NCBI GenBank assembly: GCA_031261295.1
Contig: JAISKT010000129.1
Coordinates: 1-45,908 of the forward strand
From: Candidatus Symbiothrix sp.
GTDB taxonomy: Bacteria > Bacteroidota > Bacteroidia > Bacteroidales > Azobacteroidaceae
DNA length: 45,908 nt
Direction of reading: 5' to 3'
Positions 34,921 to 43,491 of the stretch are shown here, piece by piece. The translations under genes and the position numbers were made by a program. Every line of letters starts with the position of its first letter. Position 1 is the first letter of the stretch. Under the pieces are notes generated by a model, which saw only the letters and a list, made by a program, of their open reading frames with translations, was not told the origin of the DNA and searched no databases.

Positions 34921-37116
34921 ATGAAAACATATATAATCCCAATTCTTTTAGTCCTGGCCCTTTGCGCAGGCGGCTGTAACAAGACATCGGATGAAGCCGT
35001 AAAATCGCCCGTAGATTACGTGAATCCCTACATGGGCAATATCAGTCATTTGTTGGTGCCCACTTATCCTACCGTGCATCTGCCCAACAGTATGCTGCGC
35101 GTGTATCCCGAAAGGAACGATTATACGAGCGACCGGATTGCCGGACTTCCGGTAGCCGTCACCAGTCACCGGGGAAGCTCGGCATTCAATATCAGTCCCG
35201 TCAGCGGGACGCCGGACAGTCTTTCTGCCGTGATATGCTATACTTACGACAATGAAAAGGTTACGCCTTACCGTTATTCCGTTTATTTAGACGAAGACAA
35301 TATAGAAGTGGATTACGCACCCTCGCACCAATCCGGTATTTATACTTTTACTTTTGAAAAAGAAACTGTCAACCATTTGGTTATCAATACGCGCAATGGC
35401 AAATTGAAACAAACATCCACCGGAATTTCCGGTTATCAACTCATTGACGGAGGGCCAACCACTATCTATGTATATTTAGAAACAGAACAACCCGCTACAA
35501 GTGTTGAACAACTAACAACTACGGGAACGAATGAGGCTTACGTTCTCACTTTTGATAGTAAACAAATCAATCTCCGTTACGGGATTTCTTTTATTGATGC
35601 CGAACAAGCAGCGAAAAACCTGAAACGGGAAATCAACACCTATAAGGTAGCCGATATAGCCGCTATCGGACGGGAAGAATGGAACAACGTTTTGGGTAAG
35701 ATAGAAATAACCGGCGCTTGCGATAATGATAAAACGGTCTTCTATACGTCTTTGTACCGGGTATATGAACGAATGATTCATATTTCCGAAGACGGCAGAT
35801 ATTACAGCGCAACCGACCGGCAAGTACATGAAGACAATGGAATTCCTTTCTACACAGACGATTGGATTTGGGATACGTACCGGGCGGCGCATCCCCTGCG
35901 CATCCTTATCGAATCGGAAATGGAAACGAACATGATTCAATCTTACATCCGGATGGCCCAACAAAGTACGGACGGCTGGATGCCGACTTTCCCCGAAATC
36001 ACCGGCGACAGTCACCGCATGAACGGCAATCACGCTGTGGCGGTTATCTGGGATGCTTATTGCAAAGGCTTGAGAGGTTTTGATTTGGAAGCGGCTTACA
36101 AGGCTTGCAAAGCGGCATTAACAGAAAAATCGTTCCTCCCTTGGACCAAAATTCCCAATACGGAATTGGATGTATTTTACCACGAAAAAGGATTTTATCC
36201 GGCACTCAAAGACGGCGAAAAAGAATACATCGCAGCAGTGAATCCGGGCGAAAAAAGGCAACCGGTTGCGGTAACGCTCGGCACAAGTTACGACCATTGG
36301 TGTTTGTCGCAGATTGCCAAGGAGTTAGGACACGAGGAAGATTACCGGTATTTCCTAAAGGCTTCCTACAATTACCGCAACTTATACAACCCCGCAACAG
36401 GCTTCTTTCATCCGAAGGATATAAAAGGGAATTTCATCGAACCGTTTGACTACATCTTTTCCGGCGGACAGGGCGCACGCAATTATTACGATGAAAATAA
36501 TGCCTACACGTATCGTTGGGATGTGCCTCACAACCCGCAAGACTTAATCCAACTGATGGGTTCGCCCGGACAATTCATTCAGAATATGAATCAGACTTAC
36601 CGGACGCCTTTAGGCAAAAGCAAGTTTGAGTTTTATGCCCAACTGCCCGACCAGACAGGCAATGTGGGACAATTCTCTATGGCCAACGAACCCTCGTTCC
36701 ACATTCCTTATTTATACAACTATGCCGGCCAACCCTGGATGACGCAAAAACGCATTCGCACCTTGTTGAAAGAATGGTACCGCAACGACTTGATGGGCGT
36801 TCCCGGAGATGAAGACGGTGGCGGCATGTCGGCATTTGTAGTCTTCTCATCCATGGGCTTTTATCCGGTTACACCCGGCTTGCCAACTTATACGATAGGC
36901 AGTCCGGTATTTCAAAACATTAAGATGAAATTAAGCAACGGCAACGTCTTTGAAATAGAAGTGCAAAGCTGTTCCGGAGAAAATAAATACATTCAATCGG
37001 CAACGCTCAACGGCGTAGTTTTGGACAAACCGTTCTTTAATCACGAAGACCTGAGCAAAGGCGGCAAATTGGTATTAGTAATGGGCCCTAAGGCAAACAA
37101 AGATTGGGGCAAGTAA
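34921..37116 (+). CDS. Divergent GH92-family glycosidase, lipoprotein
   Basis: A 731-residue lipoprotein with Cys19 in LCAGGC. The GH92 barrel is recognisable from DDWIWDTYRAAHPLRILIESEMETNMIQSYIRM, DGWMPTFPEI, GNVGQFSMANEPSFHIPYLYNYAGQP and GVPGDEDGGGMSAFVVFSSMGFYPV. The catalytic acid position is kept (E525, in DENNAYTYRWDVPHN), as are D630 and D632. However the glycine-rich GTGGHGH(T/S)-PGA signature present in the other GH92 here is replaced by NPYMGNISHLLVPTYPTVHLPNS, EGNAW has become ENNAY, and VPHD is VPHN. This suggests a subgroup with a different -1/+1 subsite and perhaps a different mannoside linkage or another sugar. It is the second gene of unit C, closely spaced on both sides. 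Confidence 0.87.
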   Translation: MKTYIIPILLVLALCAGGCNKTSDEAVKSPVDYVNPYMGNISHLLVPTYPTVHLPNSMLRVYPERNDYTSDRIAGLPVAVTSHRGSSAFNISPVSGTPDSLSAVICYTYDNEKVTPYRYSVYLDEDNIEVDYAPSHQSGIYTFTFEKETVNHLVINTRNGKLKQTSTGISGYQLIDGGPTTIYVYLETEQPATSVEQLTTTGTNEAYVLTFDSKQINLRYGISFIDAEQAAKNLKREINTYKVADIAAIGREEWNNVLGKIEITGACDNDKTVFYTSLYRVYERMIHISEDGRYYSATDRQVHEDNGIPFYTDDWIWDTYRAAHPLRILIESEMETNMIQSYIRMAQQSTDGWMPTFPEITGDSHRMNGNHAVAVIWDAYCKGLRGFDLEAAYKACKAALTEKSFLPWTKIPNTELDVFYHEKGFYPALKDGEKEYIAAVNPGEKRQPVAVTLGTSYDHWCLSQIAKELGHEEDYRYFLKASYNYRNLYNPATGFFHPKDIKGNFIEPFDYIFSGGQGARNYYDENNAYTYRWDVPHNPQDLIQLMGSPGQFIQNMNQTYRTPLGKSKFEFYAQLPDQTGNVGQFSMANEPSFHIPYLYNYAGQPWMTQKRIRTLLKEWYRNDLMGVPGDEDGGGMSAFVVFSSMGFYPVTPGLPTYTIGSPVFQNIKMKLSNGNVFEIEVQSCSGENKYIQSATLNGVVLDKPFFNHEDLSKGGKLVLVMGPKANKDWGK

Positions 37117-37143
37117 CCACTGAATAATAAATCTATTATCAAC

Positions 37144-39897
37144 GTGAAACATATTCTCTTTATTGTTAGTTTATGCCTGTTCCTGCCTCTCTCCCTCTTT
37201 GCTCAAAAGGAAAGAGTCCTGTCTGCTGCTACCCCTTTAGTTCTTAATTTACAAGACCCGGGCGATGTAAAGGGGCTTATCCTCGAAACAACCGGTTTGG
37301 CGAAGCAAGACATTCCGGACAACATTCGCATCTATGTTTCCTACGACCCGATGAATTGGGGCGAGGCCGTTCAATATACTGTTTCGGGAGATAAGAAGAA
37401 ATATACCTTGAACTTCCCTCCCAAGTACGGTGCGCACGTCCAAATACGAACGAAAAAATCGTTTAATCTCGTTGATTGGATTGTTGTGCAAGAAGAAAAA
37501 TCACAGCAAACTACGACAACTGCCGATCAGCCCTGGATGAATGCGGATCTTCCTGTGGAAGAACGGATAAAGTTGTTATTGGCCGCCATGACGCCTGCCG
37601 ACAAAATGGAACTCCTGCGCGAAGGTTGGGGTATTCCCGGCATTCCGTATCTGAATATTCCGTTTATGAATAAAGTGGAAGCCTTGCATGGATTTTCTTA
37701 CGGAAGCGGAGCAACCGTTTTTCCGCAATCCATTGCCTTAGGCGCTACCTGGAATAAACAATTAATCGAAAAAGTAGCCGAAACGATTGGTGATGAAACG
37801 CTGAGTGCGCATACTTTACAGGCCTGGTCGCCGGTATTGGATGTGGCGCAGGATCCTCGTTGGGGAAGATGTGAAGAAACCTACGGGGAAGATCCGTTTC
37901 TGGTTTCCCAAATGGGAGGCGCCTGGATCAAAGGTTACCAATCGAAAGGCTTATATACAACGCCCAAACATTTTGCGATACACGGCGCTCCCTTGGGCGG
38001 GCGCGACTCGCACGATATCGGTCTTTCGGAACGGGAAATACGGGAAGTGCATTTGGAGCCTTTCCGCCAGGCCATTAAAACCTACGATTGCCAATCCGTT
38101 ATGATGGCTTACTCGGATTATCTGGGCGTTCCGGTGGCCAAAAGCCGGGAATTATTACAAGGTATTTTGAGGGAAGAGTGGGGGTTCAACGGCTTCATCG
38201 TCAGCGATTGCGGAGCCATCGGCAACCTTACGGCCCGCAAACATTACACCGCCAAAGATTATGTGGAAGCTGCCAATCAGGCTTTAGCCGCAGGTATCGC
38301 CACCAATTGCGGGGATGTTTACAAAAATCCGGCGGTGATCGAAGCCGCCAAAGACGGCCGGATTGACGTAAAAAACTTAGACCGCGTTTGTTCAAGTTTG
38401 TTGCGCGTGATGTTCGGCAATGGATTATTTGAAAATAATCCGGCCAAACCCTTGGACTGGCATACGATTTATCCGGGATGGAACAGCCCTGAGCACCGGG
38501 AACTGGCTCGCCGGGCTTCCCGCGAATCCATTGTTTTATTGGAAAATAAAAATAATATCCTGCCTTTATCCAAAAGTATTGCCAACATTGCCGTCATTGG
38601 GCCGGGCGCAGACGATTTGCAGCCGGGCGATTATACGCAAGCCTTGCAGCCGGAGCAGTTGAAATCGGTATTGACCGGAATAAAAGCGGCCGTAGGAAAA
38701 AATACGAAAGTCTGGTACGAAAAAGGGTGTGATTTTTTTGATAAAACGAATTACGACCTGGAGAAAGTATTGGCGGCAATCAAAAAATCCGAAGTAGTCG
38801 TGATGGTGTTGGGCGATTGCTCCACCAGCGAAACGATGAATGAAATGACCAAGACTTCGGGAGAAAATCGCGATTTGGCAACGCTGCTCTTGCAGGGACA
38901 TCAACAAGAATTGTTGGAAGTGGTTTGTGAAACCGGCAAACCGGTCATTTTGGTATTGCAATCGGGCCGCCCCTACGACTTATCGTATGCCGCCGAACAT
39001 GCCGCCGCTATCCTGGTCAATTGGTTGCCCGGACAGGAAGGCGGTCCGGCTACTGCCGATGTCCTTTTCGGCGACTACAACCCGGCCGGCCGTTTGCCGA
39101 TGACTTTTCCGCAACACGTAGGACAAGTGCCTTTGTATTACAATTTTAAAACTTCCGGCAGAAGATACGAATATACCGATTTGTCTTATTACCCCTTGTA
39201 TCGTTTCGGATACGGATTGAGTTACACGCAATTTGAATATGCTAATATTCAAACAAATATCCAAGAAAACGGCAAAGTGATTGTTACCGCCCAGGTCACC
39301 AACACAGGCAATCGTGCCGGCGATGAAGTGGCGCAGTTGTACGTGACGGACATGTACGCCTCAGTCAAAACCCGTGTCATGGAATTGAAAGGATTTGAAC
39401 GCCTTTCGCTCCAACCGGGTGAAAGCAAAGAAGTGACTTTCACACTCAGTCCTTACGACCTTTCGTTGCTCAATGAAAAAATGGACCGGGTGGTCGAGCC
39501 GGGCGAATTTAAAATCACGGTGGGCGGGAAAAGTCCTTCATATAAAGCGCAAGACCGGATCAAGGACAGTATCGGTTTTCTTACTTCTTCCGAAGGCGTA
39601 AATACAAGCATTGATTATCCCTACACTTTTGCAGCCGATTTTGAAATTTCTTTTGCCGGCATCGAAAAAAATCCGGCAAACACCGGCAAGAATGTGTCCG
39701 TCAACATACGAAATAAGGGAAATATCACCGATGTAGGGAAAGTGCATCTGTTTGTCAATGGCGTGCAGGCGGAAGAAGTACATCATTACGAATTGGATCC
39801 GGGACAGGAAAAAACAATTCAATTTGAACTGCCTCCGGATGTTTCAGGGGAGATCGGTTTAGTGACAAAATACAAGATGATAAGCTCTAAATTATGA
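37144..39897 (+). CDS. GH3 family beta-glycosidase with N-terminal beta-sandwich and C-terminal CARDB-like domain
   Basis: A 917-residue protein starting with GTG at 37144, directly at a signal peptide (VKHILFIVSLCLFLPLSLFAQ). Residues about 25-115 form a small beta-domain resembling discoidin modules. The GH3 barrel begins at NADLPVEERIKLLLAAMTPADKMELL and includes PRWGRCEETYGEDPFLVSQMG, PKHFAIHGAP and the nucleophile motif GFNGFIVSDCGAI (D355). The second domain contains SIVLLENKNNILPLSKS and MNEMTKTSGENRDLATL, followed by FnIII-like (about 715-800) and a final CARDB-like Ig fold (NPANTGKNVSVNIRNKGN...). It is likely a beta-glucosidase/beta-xylosidase. It follows GH92 after 27 nt and overlaps the next gene by ATGA. 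Confidence 0.93.
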   Translation: MKHILFIVSLCLFLPLSLFAQKERVLSAATPLVLNLQDPGDVKGLILETTGLAKQDIPDNIRIYVSYDPMNWGEAVQYTVSGDKKKYTLNFPPKYGAHVQIRTKKSFNLVDWIVVQEEKSQQTTTTADQPWMNADLPVEERIKLLLAAMTPADKMELLREGWGIPGIPYLNIPFMNKVEALHGFSYGSGATVFPQSIALGATWNKQLIEKVAETIGDETLSAHTLQAWSPVLDVAQDPRWGRCEETYGEDPFLVSQMGGAWIKGYQSKGLYTTPKHFAIHGAPLGGRDSHDIGLSEREIREVHLEPFRQAIKTYDCQSVMMAYSDYLGVPVAKSRELLQGILREEWGFNGFIVSDCGAIGNLTARKHYTAKDYVEAANQALAAGIATNCGDVYKNPAVIEAAKDGRIDVKNLDRVCSSLLRVMFGNGLFENNPAKPLDWHTIYPGWNSPEHRELARRASRESIVLLENKNNILPLSKSIANIAVIGPGADDLQPGDYTQALQPEQLKSVLTGIKAAVGKNTKVWYEKGCDFFDKTNYDLEKVLAAIKKSEVVVMVLGDCSTSETMNEMTKTSGENRDLATLLLQGHQQELLEVVCETGKPVILVLQSGRPYDLSYAAEHAAAILVNWLPGQEGGPATADVLFGDYNPAGRLPMTFPQHVGQVPLYYNFKTSGRRYEYTDLSYYPLYRFGYGLSYTQFEYANIQTNIQENGKVIVTAQVTNTGNRAGDEVAQLYVTDMYASVKTRVMELKGFERLSLQPGESKEVTFTLSPYDLSLLNEKMDRVVEPGEFKITVGGKSPSYKAQDRIKDSIGFLTSSEGVNTSIDYPYTFAADFEISFAGIEKNPANTGKNVSVNIRNKGNITDVGKVHLFVNGVQAEEVHHYELDPGQEKTIQFELPPDVSGEIGLVTKYKMISSKL

Positions 39898-42800
39898 AAT
39901 CAATTTTATGCTGCCTGTTTTTAATAATTCCGGGAATCTTCCATGCCCAACCATTGGAAGTTTATAAACAAGATTTTTCCAATGCTTCTTTAGAATTAAA
40001 AACCGTTGGCAGAGGCGAAAATAAAATCGAAAATGGCGTTTTGGTATCCAAAGACGCTTATGTTTGTTTGGGAAATTCCAATTTGACCGATTATACGGTT
40101 GAATTTAAAGCAAGAACGCCGCAATCGGAAGAGCAAGTGCAAATCTGGGCGGGCTTCCGGCATTTCAACCGTTTCGACCGGTATATTTTCGGAATGAAAG
40201 GCGGTTTATCCAACGAATTGTACCTCAGTCGCATGGGTTACATGGGAACAGACGAATTTTTGGCTTTGGCCCCGCTGGATTTTCATCCGGAACCCGGCGT
40301 CTGGTACCAATTCAAAATCGAAATTTGCCAAGACCGGATTCGTGTTTTTTTGAATGATGAATCCCTGCCGCGGATTGATGTGACGGATAAAAACGCTCAT
40401 TGGGCTCCCCGCGGCGAAGTGACCCTGGGCGGCAGTTGGATAAAAACCGAATTTGACGATTTGGCGATCACACCAATACCCGTAGAGACGCAAGACAAGG
40501 AAAGGAAACGACAAACAGAACGGGCAACCTATAGGCCTATCGTCGCAGTAGAGACGCAAAAATTTGTGTTTTTACAAAATAGCGGCAGAACGGAAATTTC
40601 TTTAGACGGTGATTGGTTGTTTATGCCCGAATACCAATTGGCGGATGTAAACAAAGCCGTTAGTCCTCAAACAGATGATACCGACTGGCACGTGATGCAA
40701 GTGCCTGACTTCTGGAATCCTATCCGCATCTGGTTGCATGGGGAAACTTTTTACGGGCATCGCAAAGGCGTGTCCGACAGATATTACCAACAGGAAACCG
40801 ACCGCTGCGCCAACTACACTTTCGATTATAAAAAAACAAAAGCCGCCTGGTACCGTCAATGGCTGGAATTGCCCGAAAACATCGACTCCAAACACTTGGA
40901 ATTAACTTTCGATGCCGTTTCCAAAGTAGCCGAAGTGTATATCAACGGTACTTTGGCCGGCAGTCACATCGGGATGTTCGGCGACTTTAAGATAGATGCC
41001 TCCAAACTTCTTAAGCCGGGCAAAAACTTGATAGTCGTGAAAGTAACCCGCGATTTTGTCAAAGAAATTGAAGAGGCGGACAAAGTGGTAAATGTCTCTG
41101 TGACTGTTCCGGTTACCAACAAAATGCTGAAAGATATTGCCCACGGTTTTTATCAGGAAGACCCCGCCGGCATCTGGCAACCGGTAAAGTTAGTGATTAC
41201 CGACCAAATACGTATAGAAGATGTATATATCAAGCCCACACTTACCGGAGCCACATTTGAAGTAACAGTCAAAAACTATTTTTCTGAAAATGCGAAATTA
41301 TATATCTATACAAAAATAACAGAAGACAGTACCGACAATCGCGTAGGAGATGTGCTACAAAGAGAAGCACTTAAAGCCGGCGAAGAGAAAGTCATTATCT
41401 ATTCTATTGATGGACTCAAACCTAAGTTGTGGACACCGCAACATCCTAATTTATATAATTTTATATTCTCTTTATATAAGGAAAACATTTCTACTCCTGA
41501 TACATCTACTCTTGTTGATACAAAAAAAGTGGTATCGGGTTTCCGCACGTTTGAAGTAAAAAACGGTTTGTTTGAATTGAATGGCGTACCTTATTGGCTG
41601 CGTGGCGGTAATCATACGCCTTTTGCCTTGGCTCCCAACGATTTGACCTTGGCAAATACCTTTTATCAACTGATGAAAGCGGGAAATATCGACGTCACCA
41701 GAACCCACACAACTCCTTACAATGAATTATGGATTACGGCTGCCGACCGCAACGGCATTGGAATCAGCCACGAAGGCACCTGGCCCTGGCTGATGATTCA
41801 CGACTCCATGCCCGCCGAAGAACTCATCCAACTCTGGGAAGACGAATATCTGGGATTGTTGAAAAAATACCGGAATCATCCGTCCATCTTGTTTTGGACA
41901 GTCAATAATGAAATGAAATTCTATGATTTGGAACCGGATTTTGAAACGGCCAAGAAGAAATTCCGGATCATTTCCGAAGTGGTGAAAAAAATGCGGAAAA
42001 TCGACCCGACCCGACCGATCTCTTTCGACTCCAATTACCGGCGAAATGGGAGTAAATTCGGAGAAGAATTTCTCCGTACCGTGGATGACGGCGATGTGGA
42101 TGATATTCACGGTTATTATAACTGGTATGATTATAGCCTGTTCCAATTTTTCAAAGGCGAATTTCAACGGCATAAAAATCCGGGACGTCCGCTGATCAGT
42201 CAGGAAATGTCCACCGGTTACCCGAATAATGAAACCGGACACCCTACCCGTTTTTACAATCTCGTGCATCAAAATCCGCAGACCTTAGTAGGTTATCAAT
42301 CGTATGAATATGCCAATCCCGAGGCTTTCCTGAAAGTACAATCTTTCATCACCGGCGAGTTGGCGGAAGCCTTGCGCCGTTCCAACGATCAGGCTTCGGG
42401 TATCTTGCATTTTGCCTTACTCACCTGGTTCCGGAATGTATATGACGCACAAATGATTGAACCTTACCCGACTTACTACGCTTTGAAACGGGCTTTGCAA
42501 CCGGTATTGGTCAGCGCCGAACTTTGGGGACGTCATTTTTATGCAGGCGAACTCCTTCCCACCCAAATTTACATCGTGAACGATCGGGAAGACGGAACCG
42601 ATTTACAGCCGGCGGTTTTGCACTGGGAAATCGAATCGGAAACAGGCGAAAAAGGAAGCAGCGGAATAGAAAATATCCCGGCAGTAAAACATTACGGTCG
42701 CGGAATAGTGAAACCGCAAATCCGTATCCCGGCTAATTTTACCGGAAAAATCAACGCCAAATTGAAACTCCGGCTGGTGGAAAACGGCGTGCAGGTTTCT

Positions 42801-43487
42801 GAAAATGAATATGAGCTTTTATTGGCGCAGAGAGAGTGGAGTCAACCGGCTGAAAAGGGTAGTGTAGTCCTCATCGATTTTGACGGTACTCAAGCCGTTT
42901 TAGACTTTCTCAAGCTCGATTATTCCTTAAGAAATTTAAGCTCCTTAAGCTCCATAAGCCCCTTAAAAACGCTCATCCTCTCCGGCCTGGATGGGCATTG
43001 CTCGGCTGATGACATCCGACAGATAAGGCAGTTCATTGCCGGAGGCGGAAAAGCCTTGATCCTCCACTCTAAAGAAACCGTTTTAAAACTCTACCCCGAA
43101 TACATCACCGGCTATATTGTTCCGACAGAAGGCGATATTGTCAATATGGAAATTCCGGAATCGCCTGTTTTTGAAGATTTGGGACTCTTGGATTTACGCT
43201 ATTTCAACAATAATCAACGCGAAATCCCGACGGTTTGTTATGCCGCATTGAAAGTCAATCGCGACGAACACGTCATTGCATTGGCGAATCAAACCAAGAT
43301 TCACGCGTATATTGAGGGCGAAATGGAAGCGAGAACCCAATATATTCAAAACATCAAAGGTTTTCCGCTGATTGAAATTAAAGACAACGGGTCGGCGCTG
43401 ATTTCCACCATGGCCACGGATAAAGCGGTGACCGATCCGGTTGCCGGAAAATTATTAATAAATATGATCAATTACTTGATGCAATAA
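39894..43487 (+). CDS. GH2-type glycosidase with N-terminal concanavalin-like and C-terminal amidotransferase-like domains
   Basis: A 1197-residue protein with a signal peptide (MKSILCCLFLIIPGIFHAQ). About 20-200 form a concanavalin/LamG-like sandwich (DFSNASLEL...VWYQFKIEICQDRIRVFLND...DDLAITPIP). A charged linker bounded by VETQ repeats follows. The GH2 sugar-binding domain (about 230-395) has LDGDWLF...WHVMQVPDFW, AWYRQWLELP and AEVYINGTLAGSH; an Ig-like domain and the barrel follow (NGVPYWLRGGNHTPF). Proposed catalytic residues are acid/base E673 (FWTVNNEMKF) and nucleophile E771 (LISQEMSTGY), by family pattern. The C-terminus (about 985-1150) looks like a glutamine-amidotransferase-type beta-galactosidase domain (VLIDFDGT...LILSGLDG...FIAGGGKALIL). 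Activity could be beta-galactosidase, beta-glucuronidase or beta-mannosidase. It is 1197 residues, longer than simple GH2 enzymes because of added modules. Confidence 0.85.
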   Translation: MKSILCCLFLIIPGIFHAQPLEVYKQDFSNASLELKTVGRGENKIENGVLVSKDAYVCLGNSNLTDYTVEFKARTPQSEEQVQIWAGFRHFNRFDRYIFGMKGGLSNELYLSRMGYMGTDEFLALAPLDFHPEPGVWYQFKIEICQDRIRVFLNDESLPRIDVTDKNAHWAPRGEVTLGGSWIKTEFDDLAITPIPVETQDKERKRQTERATYRPIVAVETQKFVFLQNSGRTEISLDGDWLFMPEYQLADVNKAVSPQTDDTDWHVMQVPDFWNPIRIWLHGETFYGHRKGVSDRYYQQETDRCANYTFDYKKTKAAWYRQWLELPENIDSKHLELTFDAVSKVAEVYINGTLAGSHIGMFGDFKIDASKLLKPGKNLIVVKVTRDFVKEIEEADKVVNVSVTVPVTNKMLKDIAHGFYQEDPAGIWQPVKLVITDQIRIEDVYIKPTLTGATFEVTVKNYFSENAKLYIYTKITEDSTDNRVGDVLQREALKAGEEKVIIYSIDGLKPKLWTPQHPNLYNFIFSLYKENISTPDTSTLVDTKKVVSGFRTFEVKNGLFELNGVPYWLRGGNHTPFALAPNDLTLANTFYQLMKAGNIDVTRTHTTPYNELWITAADRNGIGISHEGTWPWLMIHDSMPAEELIQLWEDEYLGLLKKYRNHPSILFWTVNNEMKFYDLEPDFETAKKKFRIISEVVKKMRKIDPTRPISFDSNYRRNGSKFGEEFLRTVDDGDVDDIHGYYNWYDYSLFQFFKGEFQRHKNPGRPLISQEMSTGYPNNETGHPTRFYNLVHQNPQTLVGYQSYEYANPEAFLKVQSFITGELAEALRRSNDQASGILHFALLTWFRNVYDAQMIEPYPTYYALKRALQPVLVSAELWGRHFYAGELLPTQIYIVNDREDGTDLQPAVLHWEIESETGEKGSSGIENIPAVKHYGRGIVKPQIRIPANFTGKINAKLKLRLVENGVQVSENEYELLLAQREWSQPAEKGSVVLIDFDGTQAVLDFLKLDYSLRNLSSLSSISPLKTLILSGLDGHCSADDIRQIRQFIAGGGKALILHSKETVLKLYPEYITGYIVPTEGDIVNMEIPESPVFEDLGLLDLRYFNNNQREIPTVCYAALKVNRDEHVIALANQTKIHAYIEGEMEARTQYIQNIKGFPLIEIKDNGSALISTMATDKAVTDPVAGKLLINMINYLMQ
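40492..40559 (+). repeat. Two 12-bp direct repeats (GTAGAGACGCAA) inside the GH2-type gene
   Basis: GTAGAGACGCAA occurs at 40492-40503 and 40548-40559, in frame, giving VETQ twice. The intervening 44 bp encode a basic/charged linker (DKERKRQTERATYR...) between the concanavalin-like and sugar-binding domains. It looks like a small repeat element that became coding or a boundary of inserted DNA. Confidence 0.7.
42926..42968 (+). repeat. In-frame 9-bp tandem repeat (TTAAGCTCC-type) inside the GH2-type gene
   Basis: Four degenerate 9-bp units start at 42926, 42935, 42944 and 42953, then a partial unit CTTAAAA. They encode LRNLSSLSSISPLK. Unit sequence and the terminal CCCCTTAAAA match the longer array at 29584-29645 in the GH3 gene. 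Confidence 0.8.
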
Positions 43488-43491
43488 AAAT

